Assembly (NCBI RefSeq): GCF_036311905.1 | Contig: NZ_JAZDCH010000029.1 | Coordinates: 6,284 to 70,283, forward strand | Direction: 5' to 3' | Source: Brachybacterium sp036311905 | Lineage (GTDB): Bacteria > Actinomycetota > Actinomycetes > Actinomycetales > Dermabacteraceae | DNA: 64,000 bases | Part shown: one piece after another, positions 1-6,928 of the stretch | Numbering within the stretch: position 1 is the stretch's first letter | Layout of the letters: each line of letters begins with the position of its first letter | Program-made: the position numbers and the translations under genes | The notes under the pieces: generated by a model | Database searches by the model: none | What the model saw: only the letters and a program-made list of their open reading frames with translations | What the model was told of the DNA's origin: nothing

Positions 1-1
1 G

Positions 2-340
2 AACGGGCGCTTCTGCTCGCCCGTGGACGGGACGATCGTGCTCATCGCGAAGGCCGCCCACGCCGTCGGGATCCGCACCGCCAACGGCGCCGTGATCATG
101 CTCCACGCCGGCCTCGGCTCCGTGTCCCTGTGCGGCGAGGGCATCCGCTGCCGCCTCGCCGAGGGCGAGCGGGTGATCACCGGCCAGCCGGTCCTCGAGG
201 TCGACCTCGAGCTGCTGCGCGCACGCGTCCCGTCCCTGATCAGCCCGGTGATCGTCGCCAATGGCGATGACTACGAGGTCGAAGGGCCCTTCCTCGACGC
301 CGTCGGCAGCGACCCCGTGGTGCTCGTCCGCCGCCGCTGA
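2..340 (+). CDS. PTS glucose-type EIIA domain, C-terminal part (5' end outside window)
   Basis: The reading frame is open from base 2, and the start lies upstream of the window. The visible part is a glucose-family PTS EIIA domain. It begins at the SPVDGTIV strand that opens these domains and carries two histidines 15 codons apart (codons at 59 and 104). That spacing matches His75 and His90 of E. coli EIIA-Glc, so the second histidine, in MLHAGL, is the predicted phosphorylation site. EIIA passes phosphate from HPr to an EIIB domain during sugar uptake. Whether this is a free-standing Crr-like protein or the tail of an EIICBA permease cannot be decided here. A GTG at 23 would remove the first beta-strand and is not a credible start. 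Confidence 0.88.
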   Translation, partial: NGRFCSPVDGTIVLIAKAAHAVGIRTANGAVIMLHAGLGSVSLCGEGIRCRLAEGERVITGQPVLEVDLELLRARVPSLISPVIVANGDDYEVEGPFLDAVGSDPVVLVRRR

Positions 341-533
341 GCCTCGCCCTGCGGGCCGCGACGCCCCGCTCGCGCGCCCGGCGCCACGCCCTCGCGCGCC
401 CGCGCCTCGTCACCCGCGCGCCCACGCCGCGCTCCCGTTCCCCCCTCGCCCGCGCGCGCCCACGCCGCGCCACGTCCCCGCGCCCGCGCCGCTCGCACTC
501 CCGCCTCGCCGCTGCGCCCGCGTTCCGCCGCTC

Positions 534-614
534 CGCCCCGGAACCGCTGCACTCTGGGGCGAATGGGGCAGGGATTCCGCCGAGTCTGCAGCAGTTTCTG
601 GGATGGGGCGCGGG
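534..614 (+). repeat. Family A intergenic repeat, copy 1
   Basis: An 81-bp unit repeated perfectly 128 bp downstream. Its core is an imperfect inverted repeat: the left arm ctgcactctggggcgaat pairs with the right arm attccgccgagtctgcag. It lies downstream of the PTS gene stop. Related copies occur at 38348, 44365 and 46697. Confidence 0.85.
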
Positions 615-661
615 GGAGGAGTGCGGCGCTCGCACACCCCTGCGCTCCCGATCCGCCGCCG

Positions 662-742
662 CGCCCCGGAACCGCTGCACTCTGGGGCGAATGGGGCAGG
701 GATTCCGCCGAGTCTGCAGCAGTTTCTGGGATGGGGCGCGGG
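662..742 (+). repeat. Family A intergenic repeat, copy 2 (perfect duplicate of copy 1)
   Basis: Identical over 81 bp to 534-614, in direct orientation, with a 47-bp unrelated spacer between the copies. The exact identity suggests recent duplication or gene conversion. Confidence 0.85.
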
Positions 743-1125
743 AGTTAGGCGCGGGGCTGGGGCGCGGGAGTTGGGCGTGGGGGGTCGGGCGTCGGGTGGG
801 GCGCGGGGAGGCCACCGGGGGTGGCTTCGGCGTGGGAACGGGCGCGCTGCCCGGGCGCCTCGTCAGCCCGACGTCGACGTGCCCGCCTCGAGGGGCGCCG
901 TGGAGTCGCGGACGGTGAGACGCGGGGCGATCCGCTCGGTGCCGCGGCGGGGGCCGGGGCGGGGGTGACGGCAGCGGGGCCGGGGCAGGGCGGTCCGGCC
1001 TCCGGACCGTCTCCGACCCCGGTTCCGGCCGCTGCCCCTGCCTCCGCCTCTGCCCCTGGCCCTGCCCCCGTTTCAGTCCCTGCCCTTGCCCTGCCCTTCC
1101 CCTGTCCCCGTCTCTCGGGGCGGGG

Positions 1126-1203
1126 CTGCTGGAACTCCGCGCCCTCCGTGACCTGACGGGCTGTGGGGCCGTGAGGTCACGCCAGGCGCAGTTTTTCAGC
1201 AGC
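1126..1203 (+). repeat. Family B palindromic repeat, copy 1
   Basis: The left arm tgctggaactccgcgcc is followed about 25 bp later by its imperfect reverse complement (gccaggcgcagtttttcagca). An inner pair, gtgacct / aggtcac, extends the stem. Copies 2 and 3 are at 1897-1974 and 33920-33994. Confidence 0.82.
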
Positions 1204-1348
1204 GAGCCCGCCGCACCGGGCCGCTGCCGCTACTCCCGCCCTGCCGCCGCACCTGGCACCCGCCGCACCAAGCCCCTGCCGCCGCACCTGGCCGCTGCCG
1301 CCCCTTCCGCCGCCCGGAAAGTCAGGTGCCCGTCCCCACCTGCCCTCG

Positions 1349-1354
1349 TAAAGT
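1349..1354 (+). promoter_or_regulatory. -10 hexamer TAAAGT of a leaderless transcript
   Basis: TAAAGT ends 6 bp before the ATG at 1361, which puts the predicted transcription start on the start codon. No Shine-Dalgarno sequence is present. Confidence 0.5.
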
Positions 1355-1360
1355 GCGGGC

Positions 1361-1849
1361 ATGGCAGCGCCGACAGCAGGGCAGGGACCGACCGTCACCC
1401 GAGCGACCGAGGCGGAGTTCGCCCTGCTCGAGCAGCTCCTGCAGCTCTACCTCCACGACTTCTCGGAGCACGCGGGCGGCGACGTGGACGAGCAGGGCCG
1501 CTACTCCTACGCCTGGCTCGACGCGTATCGGGAGGAGCCCGAGCGTCATGCCTACGTGATCCGCGTCGACGCCCACCCGGCCGGCTTCGCGCTGGTGCGC
1601 GCCGAGGACCCGGTGCAGATGGCGGAGTTCTTCGTGCTGCGGAAGTACCGCCGCACCGGGATCGGGGCCCGCTCCGCCCGCGAGATCATCGCCCTCCACC
1701 CGGGGCGCTGGTCGATCAGCCAGGTCGCGACGAACTCCTCGGCCACCGCGTTCTGGCGCCGGGTGATCCCGGCCGAGTTCGAGGAGACCGTGCACGCCGA
1801 CGGCACCGTCGAGCAGCGCTTCGTCGCGGAGGCCGTCCCGGCGGGCTGA
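1361..1849 (+). CDS. GNAT-family N-acetyltransferase
   Basis: A 162-residue protein of the usual size for a single GNAT domain. The acetyl-CoA binding motif A is visible as FFVLRKYRRTGIGARSAREI, with the R/Q-x-x-G-x-G/A pattern around RRTGIG. A short motif B follows with an N-S-x-A-x-x-F-W-R-R segment, typical of the C-terminal helix. The substrate cannot be predicted. The ATG is supported by a TAAAGT -10 hexamer 6 bp upstream, which suggests leaderless translation. Family B repeats flank the gene on both sides in the same orientation. Confidence 0.85.
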   Translation: MAAPTAGQGPTVTRATEAEFALLEQLLQLYLHDFSEHAGGDVDEQGRYSYAWLDAYREEPERHAYVIRVDAHPAGFALVRAEDPVQMAEFFVLRKYRRTGIGARSAREIIALHPGRWSISQVATNSSATAFWRRVIPAEFEETVHADGTVEQRFVAEAVPAG

Positions 1850-1896
1850 GCACCGGCGGGGCACCCCAGCCGCGAACCGATGCTTCCCGCCCGGCC

Positions 1897-1974
1897 CTGC
1901 TGGAACTCCGCGCCCTGCGTGACCTGAAGCCCTGAGGAGCGGTGAGCTCACGCCTGGCGCGGTGTTTCAGCAGC
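1897..1974 (+). repeat. Family B palindromic repeat, copy 2
   Basis: Same structure as the copy at 1126, 771 bp downstream of it. It lies between the convergent GNAT gene and the MFS gene on the minus strand, where a bidirectional terminator would be expected. Confidence 0.82.
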
Positions 1975-1995
1975 CGGCGACTCGGCCCCGCCCGC

Positions 1996-3261
1996 TCAGG
2001 CGCCGACCCGCACCGCCTCGGTCTCCGCCCGGGCCTCGGCGCCGACCTCGGCTACGACCCGCCGGCGGTGCAGCGCGAACGACCAGGCGGCCACGACCAG
2101 GCCGAGCAGGGCGAGCCCCACGCCCACCCAGGACGGGGCGAGCAGTCCCCAGCCGGCGGCGAGCACGGCCGCGCCGAGCGCCGCCCCGAGGGAGTTGCCG
2201 AGGTTCAGCGCGGAATGGTGCAGGGCTGCGGCGAGCGAGGGGGCGTCGGGCGAGGCGTCGAGCAGGAACATCTGCAGCGACGGGCCCATCAGCTGAGAGG
2301 TCACGGCGATCGCGAACAGCAGCACGAGGCCGGCCACCGCGCTGTGGGCGACGAGGGCGAACACGGCGAGGCTGAGGGTCATGCCGACCAGGCCCGCGAA
2401 GATCGTGCCGTAGATGCTGAGATCGGCGAGGCGGCCGGCGAGGATGTTGCCGATCGTCATGCCGATGCCGAACACGAACAGCGCCCATGGCACGCCGCGC
2501 TCGCCGAGGCCCAGCACGCCGGGGACGATCTCGCCGATGTAGCTGTACACGGCGAACATGCCGCCGAAGCCGATCGAGCCGATGCCGAGGCCGAACCACA
2601 CCTGGGCGCGGCGCAGGGCCCGCAGCTCCGCTCGGATCGACCCGGTGGTGCCGCTGCCCTCCGGCTCGGGCACGAGGCGCCAGATCGCGATCGTGCTCGC
2701 CGCGGCGATCACCACGACGATCACGTACGCCCAGCGCCAGCCGACCGACTGGCCGAGCGCGGTCGAGGCGGGCACGCCGAGCATCGTCGCGATGGTCAGG
2801 CCCAGCATCACGAGCGACACGGAGCGGGCGCGCCGCCCGGGCGGGGAGAGCCGCGAGGCGACCAGGGAGGCGACGCCGAAGTAGGCGCCGTGCGGGAGGC
2901 CCGCGATGACCCGGGCGATCGCGAGCACGCCGAAGCTCGGCGCCACCGCCGAGAGCAGGTTCCCGAGCCCGATCAGGGCGATCAGCAGCACCAGCAGCCG
3001 CGCCCGCGGAATCCGCACCGCGGCGATCGTCACGAGCGGCGCCCCGATCACCACGCCGAGCGCGTACAGGGTGATCAGCATGCCGGCCTGCGGGATGCTC
3101 GCCCCGAGGTCGTCGGCGATCTGCGGCAGCAGGCCCATCGAGGCGAACTCGGTGGTACCGATCGCGAAGGCGCCGAGCGCCATCGCCACGATCACCAGCC
3201 GCAGCCGCCCGGGGGCGAGCGGGGCCGACGGGGCCGACGGGGCGGACGGGGACTGCGGCAC
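1996..3261 (-). CDS. MFS efflux transporter, DHA1/AraJ-like
   Basis: A 421-residue integral membrane protein with about twelve hydrophobic segments. The first (LVIVAMALGAFAIGTTEF) and the following GLLPQIADDLG are typical of DHA1 drug/sugar exporters of the AraJ/YdhP type. The loop after TM2/3 has the basic RIPRAR pattern, and motif C-like glycines lie near TM5. I chose the GTG at 3261 because GGAGG stands 6 bases before it on the minus strand; the longer open frame upstream (to 3630) encodes Pro/Arg/Gly-rich sequence without membrane features and has no ribosome site. The substrate is unknown. It converges with the GNAT gene across a family B repeat. Confidence 0.87.
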   Translation of the reverse strand: MPQSPSAPSAPSAPLAPGRLRLVIVAMALGAFAIGTTEFASMGLLPQIADDLGASIPQAGMLITLYALGVVIGAPLVTIAAVRIPRARLLVLLIALIGLGNLLSAVAPSFGVLAIARVIAGLPHGAYFGVASLVASRLSPPGRRARSVSLVMLGLTIATMLGVPASTALGQSVGWRWAYVIVVVIAAASTIAIWRLVPEPEGSGTTGSIRAELRALRRAQVWFGLGIGSIGFGGMFAVYSYIGEIVPGVLGLGERGVPWALFVFGIGMTIGNILAGRLADLSIYGTIFAGLVGMTLSLAVFALVAHSAVAGLVLLFAIAVTSQLMGPSLQMFLLDASPDAPSLAAALHHSALNLGNSLGAALGAAVLAAGWGLLAPSWVGVGLALLGLVVAAWSFALHRRRVVAEVGAEARAETEAVRVGA

Positions 3262-3586
3262 GGGGACCTCCGGCGCGGGCGGGACGGGAACGCTGCCGAC
3301 GCTGGAAGCGGTGGGGAGGGTCCGATGGTATCGACTCCGGGGCCGCGGGGGAGGCGAGCCGACGGCGGGAGATGGCGGGCCGGACGAGGGCGCACCTCCA
3401 GCGCACCCCCAGCGCACCCCCAGCGCACCCCTCCCGCTTCCGCCCCTGATCGCGCTGCGGGCTCCTTGATCACTTTTCGGTCTCGGCGATCCTCGACCAT
3501 GGGCATGAAACGAGTGTTGCGGTGAAGTGGGGGCACACGACGGACGCGTTTCACAGTCGCTCCGTCCTGATCCAGAAGGTGGTCCC

Positions 3587-4300
3587 GTGGTGAGCCGTTC
3601 CCCGCATTCCGGTCTGCGCGTCCTGCACATCTCCCCGGCACCGCTGGCACTGCATCGTCCCGCGCTCGGGGCGCTCGCGGTCCTGCCGCTCTCCGTGCAC
3701 TACGCCGGTGCCTCGCTGCCCGAGCTGCAGCGTGCCCCCGACTGCGATGTCGCCGTGTTCGATGCGACCTCGGACCTCACCTGGGCCCCGCACATGGCGA
3801 CCCGGCTCGAGGCCGCCGGGCTCGGGCTGCCGCTCGTGATGATCATGGCCGAGAGCGGTCTGGCCGCCGCACACCAGGACTGGGGAGTGGCGGACTTCCT
3901 GCTCCCGACCTCGGGACCGGCCGAGGTCGACGCCCGTCTCCGCCTGGCCATGCGCTTCGCGACCGCGCCGGAGGCGGGCCCCGAGCTGACCATCGTGGGC
4001 GGCCTGGTCATCGACGAGTCCAGCTACACCGTCACTCTGGACGGGCAGCCGCTCGAGCTGACCTTCAAGGAGTTCGAGCTGCTGAAGTACCTGGTCCAGC
4101 ACCCGGGTCGGGTGTTCACGCGTGCCCAGCTGCTGCAAGAGGTGTGGGGATACGACTACTTCGGCGGGACCCGCACCGTGGACGTGCACGTGCGTCGGCT
4201 GCGGGCGAAGCTCGGTGTCGGCATCGAGTCCGCGATCCACACCGTGCGCAATGTCGGCTACCGCTTCGACCTGGCCGTCTCCGAGCTGCAGAGCGCCTGA
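3587..4300 (+). CDS. glnR: GlnR-type nitrogen response regulator
   Basis: A 237-residue OmpR/PhoB-type regulator closely resembling Streptomyces GlnR. The receiver-like half shares the GLAAxxxDWGxxDxLL segment followed by GPAEVxARLRLAM. The winged helix has LTFKEFELLKYLVQHPGRVF and the recognition segment GGTRTVDVHVRRLRAKLG. GlnR lacks a classical partner kinase and controls nitrogen assimilation genes. The start is one of two adjacent GTG codons (3587 or 3590), preceded by AAGGTGG. Its gene lies 8 bp before a MocA-like gene and next to a purine-catabolic island whose promoters carry GlnR-like boxes, so the island is its likely target. Confidence 0.92.
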   Translation: MVSRSPHSGLRVLHISPAPLALHRPALGALAVLPLSVHYAGASLPELQRAPDCDVAVFDATSDLTWAPHMATRLEAAGLGLPLVMIMAESGLAAAHQDWGVADFLLPTSGPAEVDARLRLAMRFATAPEAGPELTIVGGLVIDESSYTVTLDGQPLELTFKEFELLKYLVQHPGRVFTRAQLLQEVWGYDYFGGTRTVDVHVRRLRAKLGVGIESAIHTVRNVGYRFDLAVSELQSA

Positions 4301-4308
4301 GACCCGCC

Positions 4309-4977
4309 ATGTCGCAGCCGCTCCCGCCATCCACCCCGCATCCCGACGGCACCGCTCCCGACGACCCCGAGCTGCCGGTCACCACGGGCGTCCTGCTCGC
4401 GGCCGGCGAGGGCCGGCGCCTGGGCCTCGGCCCCAAGGCGCTGCTGGAGGTCGGCGGCGAGCCGGTCGTCTCCGTCCTCACCCGACGCCTGCTCGAGGGC
4501 GGCTGCCGGGACGTGGTGGCGGTCGTCGGCGCCCATGGCGAACGGGTCGGCGCCGCGGCGCGGGAGGCCGGCGCGGTCGTGGTCGACAGCCCGCTGTGGC
4601 GGCTCGGCATGTCCGTCTCGCTGCGCGCCGGGGTCGCCGCGGCCGACGCCCCGCAACTGCTGATCACGCTGGTGGACCAGGTGGGGGTCGACGCCGTGCT
4701 GGTGCGCCGACTGCTCCGGGCCCACCGGTCGGGACGCGTGACCTCCGCGGCGTATCCCGGCCCGGACGGGACCCTGGTGCGTCGGCACCCCGTGCTGATG
4801 GATGCGGCCGACGCCCGCGCGGCGGCCGCCCAGGCGCACGGCGACCGCGGGGCCCGCGACTGGCTGCGCGCCCATGCCGAGCGCGTCGACCTCGTGGACT
4901 GCCGCGATCTGGACGACGGCGGCGATCTCGACACCCGAGCGGATCTCTCGCGCCTGGACCTCCACACCACCCGCTGA
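4309..4977 (+). CDS. MocA-like molybdenum cofactor nucleotidyltransferase
   Basis: A 222-residue NTP-transferase of the MobA/MocA fold. The N-terminal signature LLAAGEGRRLGLGPKALLEV binds the nucleotide and ends with the key Lys. A central LITLVDQVGVD matches the LxDxP/Q metal-binding loop, and the GMSVSLRAG segment is typical of MocA. MocA converts Mo-molybdopterin to the cytosine dinucleotide form used by xanthine dehydrogenase-family enzymes. A xanthine dehydrogenase, its FAD subunit and an XdhC insertion factor follow in the same island, which supports this role. The ATG lies 8 bp after glnR, so the two are probably cotranscribed. MobA (guanylyl transfer) is a less likely alternative. Confidence 0.8.
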   Translation: MSQPLPPSTPHPDGTAPDDPELPVTTGVLLAAGEGRRLGLGPKALLEVGGEPVVSVLTRRLLEGGCRDVVAVVGAHGERVGAAAREAGAVVVDSPLWRLGMSVSLRAGVAAADAPQLLITLVDQVGVDAVLVRRLLRAHRSGRVTSAAYPGPDGTLVRRHPVLMDAADARAAAAQAHGDRGARDWLRAHAERVDLVDCRDLDDGGDLDTRADLSRLDLHTTR

Positions 4978-5014
4978 GCGGCGTCTGCGCCCTGCACCGG
5001 TTCCGGACTCGGCC

Positions 5015-5737
5015 TCAGACCCGGCACCGCCGGTGCCCGACGAGCGCGGTGACGGCGCAGATCAGCCCGGCGAGCAGCAGCCCCGCCCCGACGTGCACCT
5101 GCAGCAGCAGCGCCCCGACGGCGGCGCCTACGAGCATCAGCACCACCGCCAGCAGCCGTCGGGCCCACAGGTCACCGGCTCCCCCGGCCAGGCGCGAGTC
5201 CATCGCGAGCCCCGTGATGGTGGAGGTGATGACCACCGTGGTCACGTCCTTCACGGCGAGCGCGCGGGCGGCCGCGGCCTGCGCCCCCATCGCGAGGCCC
5301 AGCGCCCCGGTCACCCCCAGCAGCACCGGATGCGGGGCATCGCCCCAGAGCATCAGCAGGGCGCCGGTGGCGATCACCAGCGCGCCGACGCCGCAGAGCA
5401 CCCCCGTGGTCGCCGTCGACCATGCCCCGCTGCGACCGCGCACGGCGCGACCGGCCAGGACGGCGCCCAGCACGAACCCTGCCAGGGCGAGCACCGGACC
5501 GGTGACCGGGAGGTCATCCGCGCCGGTCAGCGCCATGCCGAGGATGACCACGTTGCCGGTCATGTTCGCGGTGAACACGCGGTCCAGCCCCAGATAGCCG
5601 ACGGCGTCGACGATGCCGGTGGCGGCGGTGAGGGTGAGCATCAGGTGGAGCGTGGTGGGCCGCGGAGCCCGGGCCGGAGCGGCGGTGGGCTCGGGGGCGG
5701 TGGGCTCGGCGACGGCGGGAACATCGGGGGCGGTCAT
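5015..5737 (-). CDS. DUF1275 (YoaK-like) integral membrane protein
   Basis: A 240-residue membrane protein. After a 25-residue Pro/Ala-rich head comes the DUF1275 hallmark: GIVDAVGYLGLDRVFTANMT followed by GNVVILG. Five to six further hydrophobic helices include LGLAMGAQAAAARALAVKDV and a TTVVITSTITGLA motif. DUF1275 function is not established. In several bacteria these genes sit near purine or urate genes, so a transport role for a purine-related compound is possible but unproven. A TAGCGT hexamer 7 bp before the ATG on the minus strand suggests a leaderless transcript. It is divergent from the acetamidase operon. Confidence 0.82.
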   Translation of the reverse strand: MTAPDVPAVAEPTAPEPTAAPARAPRPTTLHLMLTLTAATGIVDAVGYLGLDRVFTANMTGNVVILGMALTGADDLPVTGPVLALAGFVLGAVLAGRAVRGRSGAWSTATTGVLCGVGALVIATGALLMLWGDAPHPVLLGVTGALGLAMGAQAAAARALAVKDVTTVVITSTITGLAMDSRLAGGAGDLWARRLLAVVLMLVGAAVGALLLQVHVGAGLLLAGLICAVTALVGHRRCRV

Positions 5738-5744
5738 GCGCCGG

Positions 5745-5750
5745 ACGCTA
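5745..5750 (-). promoter_or_regulatory. -10 hexamer TAGCGT for the DUF1275 gene (leaderless)
   Basis: On the minus strand TAGCGT is separated from the ATG by 7 bp and no ribosome site lies between. It is close to the GlnR-like sites of the divergent operon (from 5761), so the regulator could affect both directions. Confidence 0.45.
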
Positions 5751-5760
5751 CGCACCGGGC

Positions 5761-5814
5761 GAAACCCGGACGGCACAGCCGTGTAACAGGCGCGTAAAAC
5801 CCCGCCGCTAGCGT
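5761..5814 (+). promoter_or_regulatory. GlnR-like box and -10 of the acetamidase operon
   Basis: Half-sites lie every 11 bp at 5761 (gaaac), 5772 (ggcac), 5783 (gtaac) and 5794 (gtaaa). Exactly 10 bp after the last one comes the -10 hexamer TAGCGT at 5809-5814. The published GlnR consensus is gTnAC-n6-GaAAC, which gives the same AC-n9-AC spacing. The last half-site is imperfect. Confidence 0.7.
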
Positions 5815-5836
5815 GACGAGCGACCTGAGGAGGAGC

Positions 5837-6928
5837 ATGAGCACCGACATCCTGCGACCGGGCGGAGACCCGACGACCGGAGTGGCCCACCTCCCCGTGG
5901 AGGAGTCGACGAGCCTGTGGGGCCGGCTGCCCTGCGCCGCCGATGCGCCGGTGCTGCGTCTCGACCCCGGCGACGAGGTGGTCGTGGACACCCTCAGCCA
6001 CGAGGGCATCCTCGAGGACCAGGGGCGCGATCCCGTCGCCTTCTTCGCCGCCCACGGCGTCGACCCCGAGCAGGTGCTGCCCGACGCGATCGCGCTCGCC
6101 GCCGGGCATCCGGGCCGGGATCCCCGCCGCGACGGACCCCACGTGGTCACCGGCCCGATCCACGTGGCCGGCGCCCTCCCCGGGGACCTGCTGCGGATCA
6201 CGATCCTCGAGCACACGCCGCGCGTCCCCTACGGGGTGGTCTCCAACCGGCACGGCCGCGGCGCCCTGCCGGGGGAGTACCCGCGCGGCGAGGGCTCGGT
6301 GAGCATCTTCGCCGGCGTCGAGGAGACCGGGGACGGGCTGGTCGGCACCATGGCTCCGCGCGCCGGGGCCGAGCGCACCATCCGCTTCCCGCTGCGACCG
6401 TTCCTCGGGATCATGGGCGTGGCCGTGCCCGGTGCGGAGCGACCCCACTCGGTGCCGCCCGGTCCCCACGGCGGCAACATCGACCTGAACCTGCTCACGG
6501 CCGGGTCGTCCCTCTACCTGCCGGTGCAGGTCGAGGGGGCGCTCGCGTATGTCGGCGACCCGCACTTCGCGCAGGGGGACGGGGAGGTGGCGCTGACCGC
6601 GATGGAGGCGAGCCTCCGCAGCCGGCTGCGGCTCGACGTGATCCCCCGCGAGGAGGCGGTCGAGCAGTTCGGCGAGGTCGTCGGCCCCCTCGCCGAGACC
6701 GCCGAGCATCTCGTCCCCACCGGCATGGACGAGGATCTCGACCGTGCCGTGCAGGACTGCGTGCGCCAGGCGATCGCCCTGCTCCAGGCGCGATGGGGGC
6801 TGGATCCGGAGCATGCCTACGCCTATCTCAGCGCCGCCACCGACTTCGACATCTCGCAGGTCGTCGACGTCGTCAAGGGCGTGCACGCCCGCATCCGCAC
6901 GGCCGACCTCGCGGAGGTCCGCCGATGA
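5837..6928 (+). CDS. Acetamidase/formamidase family amidase
   Basis: A 363-residue member of the FmdA/AmdA family. Family features visible are an acidic DTLSHEGI loop, the GPIHVAGALPGDLLRITIL strand pair that closes the beta-sandwich, GIMGVAVPGAER, and PHGGNIDLNLLTAGSSLYLP, the family's metal/amide-binding region. The C-terminal half has AYAYLSAATDFDISQVVD, also typical. These enzymes hydrolyse short amides to acid and ammonia. The ATG at 5837 follows AGGAGG with 3 bases between. It is the first gene of an operon with an HpxZ-HpxY-like fusion and uraD, joined by ATGA overlaps. I therefore infer a substrate in the ureide pathway, possibly oxamate, rather than acetamide. Confidence 0.85.
   Translation: MSTDILRPGGDPTTGVAHLPVEESTSLWGRLPCAADAPVLRLDPGDEVVVDTLSHEGILEDQGRDPVAFFAAHGVDPEQVLPDAIALAAGHPGRDPRRDGPHVVTGPIHVAGALPGDLLRITILEHTPRVPYGVVSNRHGRGALPGEYPRGEGSVSIFAGVEETGDGLVGTMAPRAGAERTIRFPLRPFLGIMGVAVPGAERPHSVPPGPHGGNIDLNLLTAGSSLYLPVQVEGALAYVGDPHFAQGDGEVALTAMEASLRSRLRLDVIPREEAVEQFGEVVGPLAETAEHLVPTGMDEDLDRAVQDCVRQAIALLQARWGLDPEHAYAYLSAATDFDISQVVDVVKGVHARIRTADLAEVRR

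Larger units (their letters stand above)
341..1348. other. Long intergenic region with repeats, no credible gene
   Basis: About 1 kb without a supported gene. Bases 350-530 are a low-complexity run rich in cgcgcc words, open in several frames on both strands because stops are rare at this GC content; none of the products resembles a protein. Two family A repeats lie at 534-614 and 662-742, and one family B palindrome at 1126-1203. The rest is C-rich sequence with no visible regulatory structure. Confidence 0.6.

Noticed and set aside
350..968. Several open frames of 60-235 residues on both strands
   Set aside because: They consist of Arg/Ala/Pro-rich low-complexity sequence over repeats, overlap each other and have no ribosome sites or recognisable domains. 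They reflect scarce stop codons at very high GC content.
1967..3525. Long frames of about 500 residues antisense to or overlapping the MFS gene
   Set aside because: They are His/Asp/Arg/Gly-rich mirror frames typical of GC-rich genes, with no domain similarity.
3262..3630. N-terminal extension of the MFS transporter by 123 residues
   Set aside because: The extension is Pro/Gly/Arg-rich, overlaps the glnR promoter, and a GTG with GGAGG lies at the point where membrane protein sequence begins.
5751..5765. A separate GlnR box for the DUF1275 gene
   Set aside because: The half-site at the right distance is in the opposite orientation to the consensus; only a shared array can be argued.
5738..6886. 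A 623-residue minus-strand frame joining DUF1275 with upstream sequence
   Set aside because: The upper 383 residues are antisense to the acetamidase gene and have no protein-like features. The ATG at 5737 fits the DUF1275 start.
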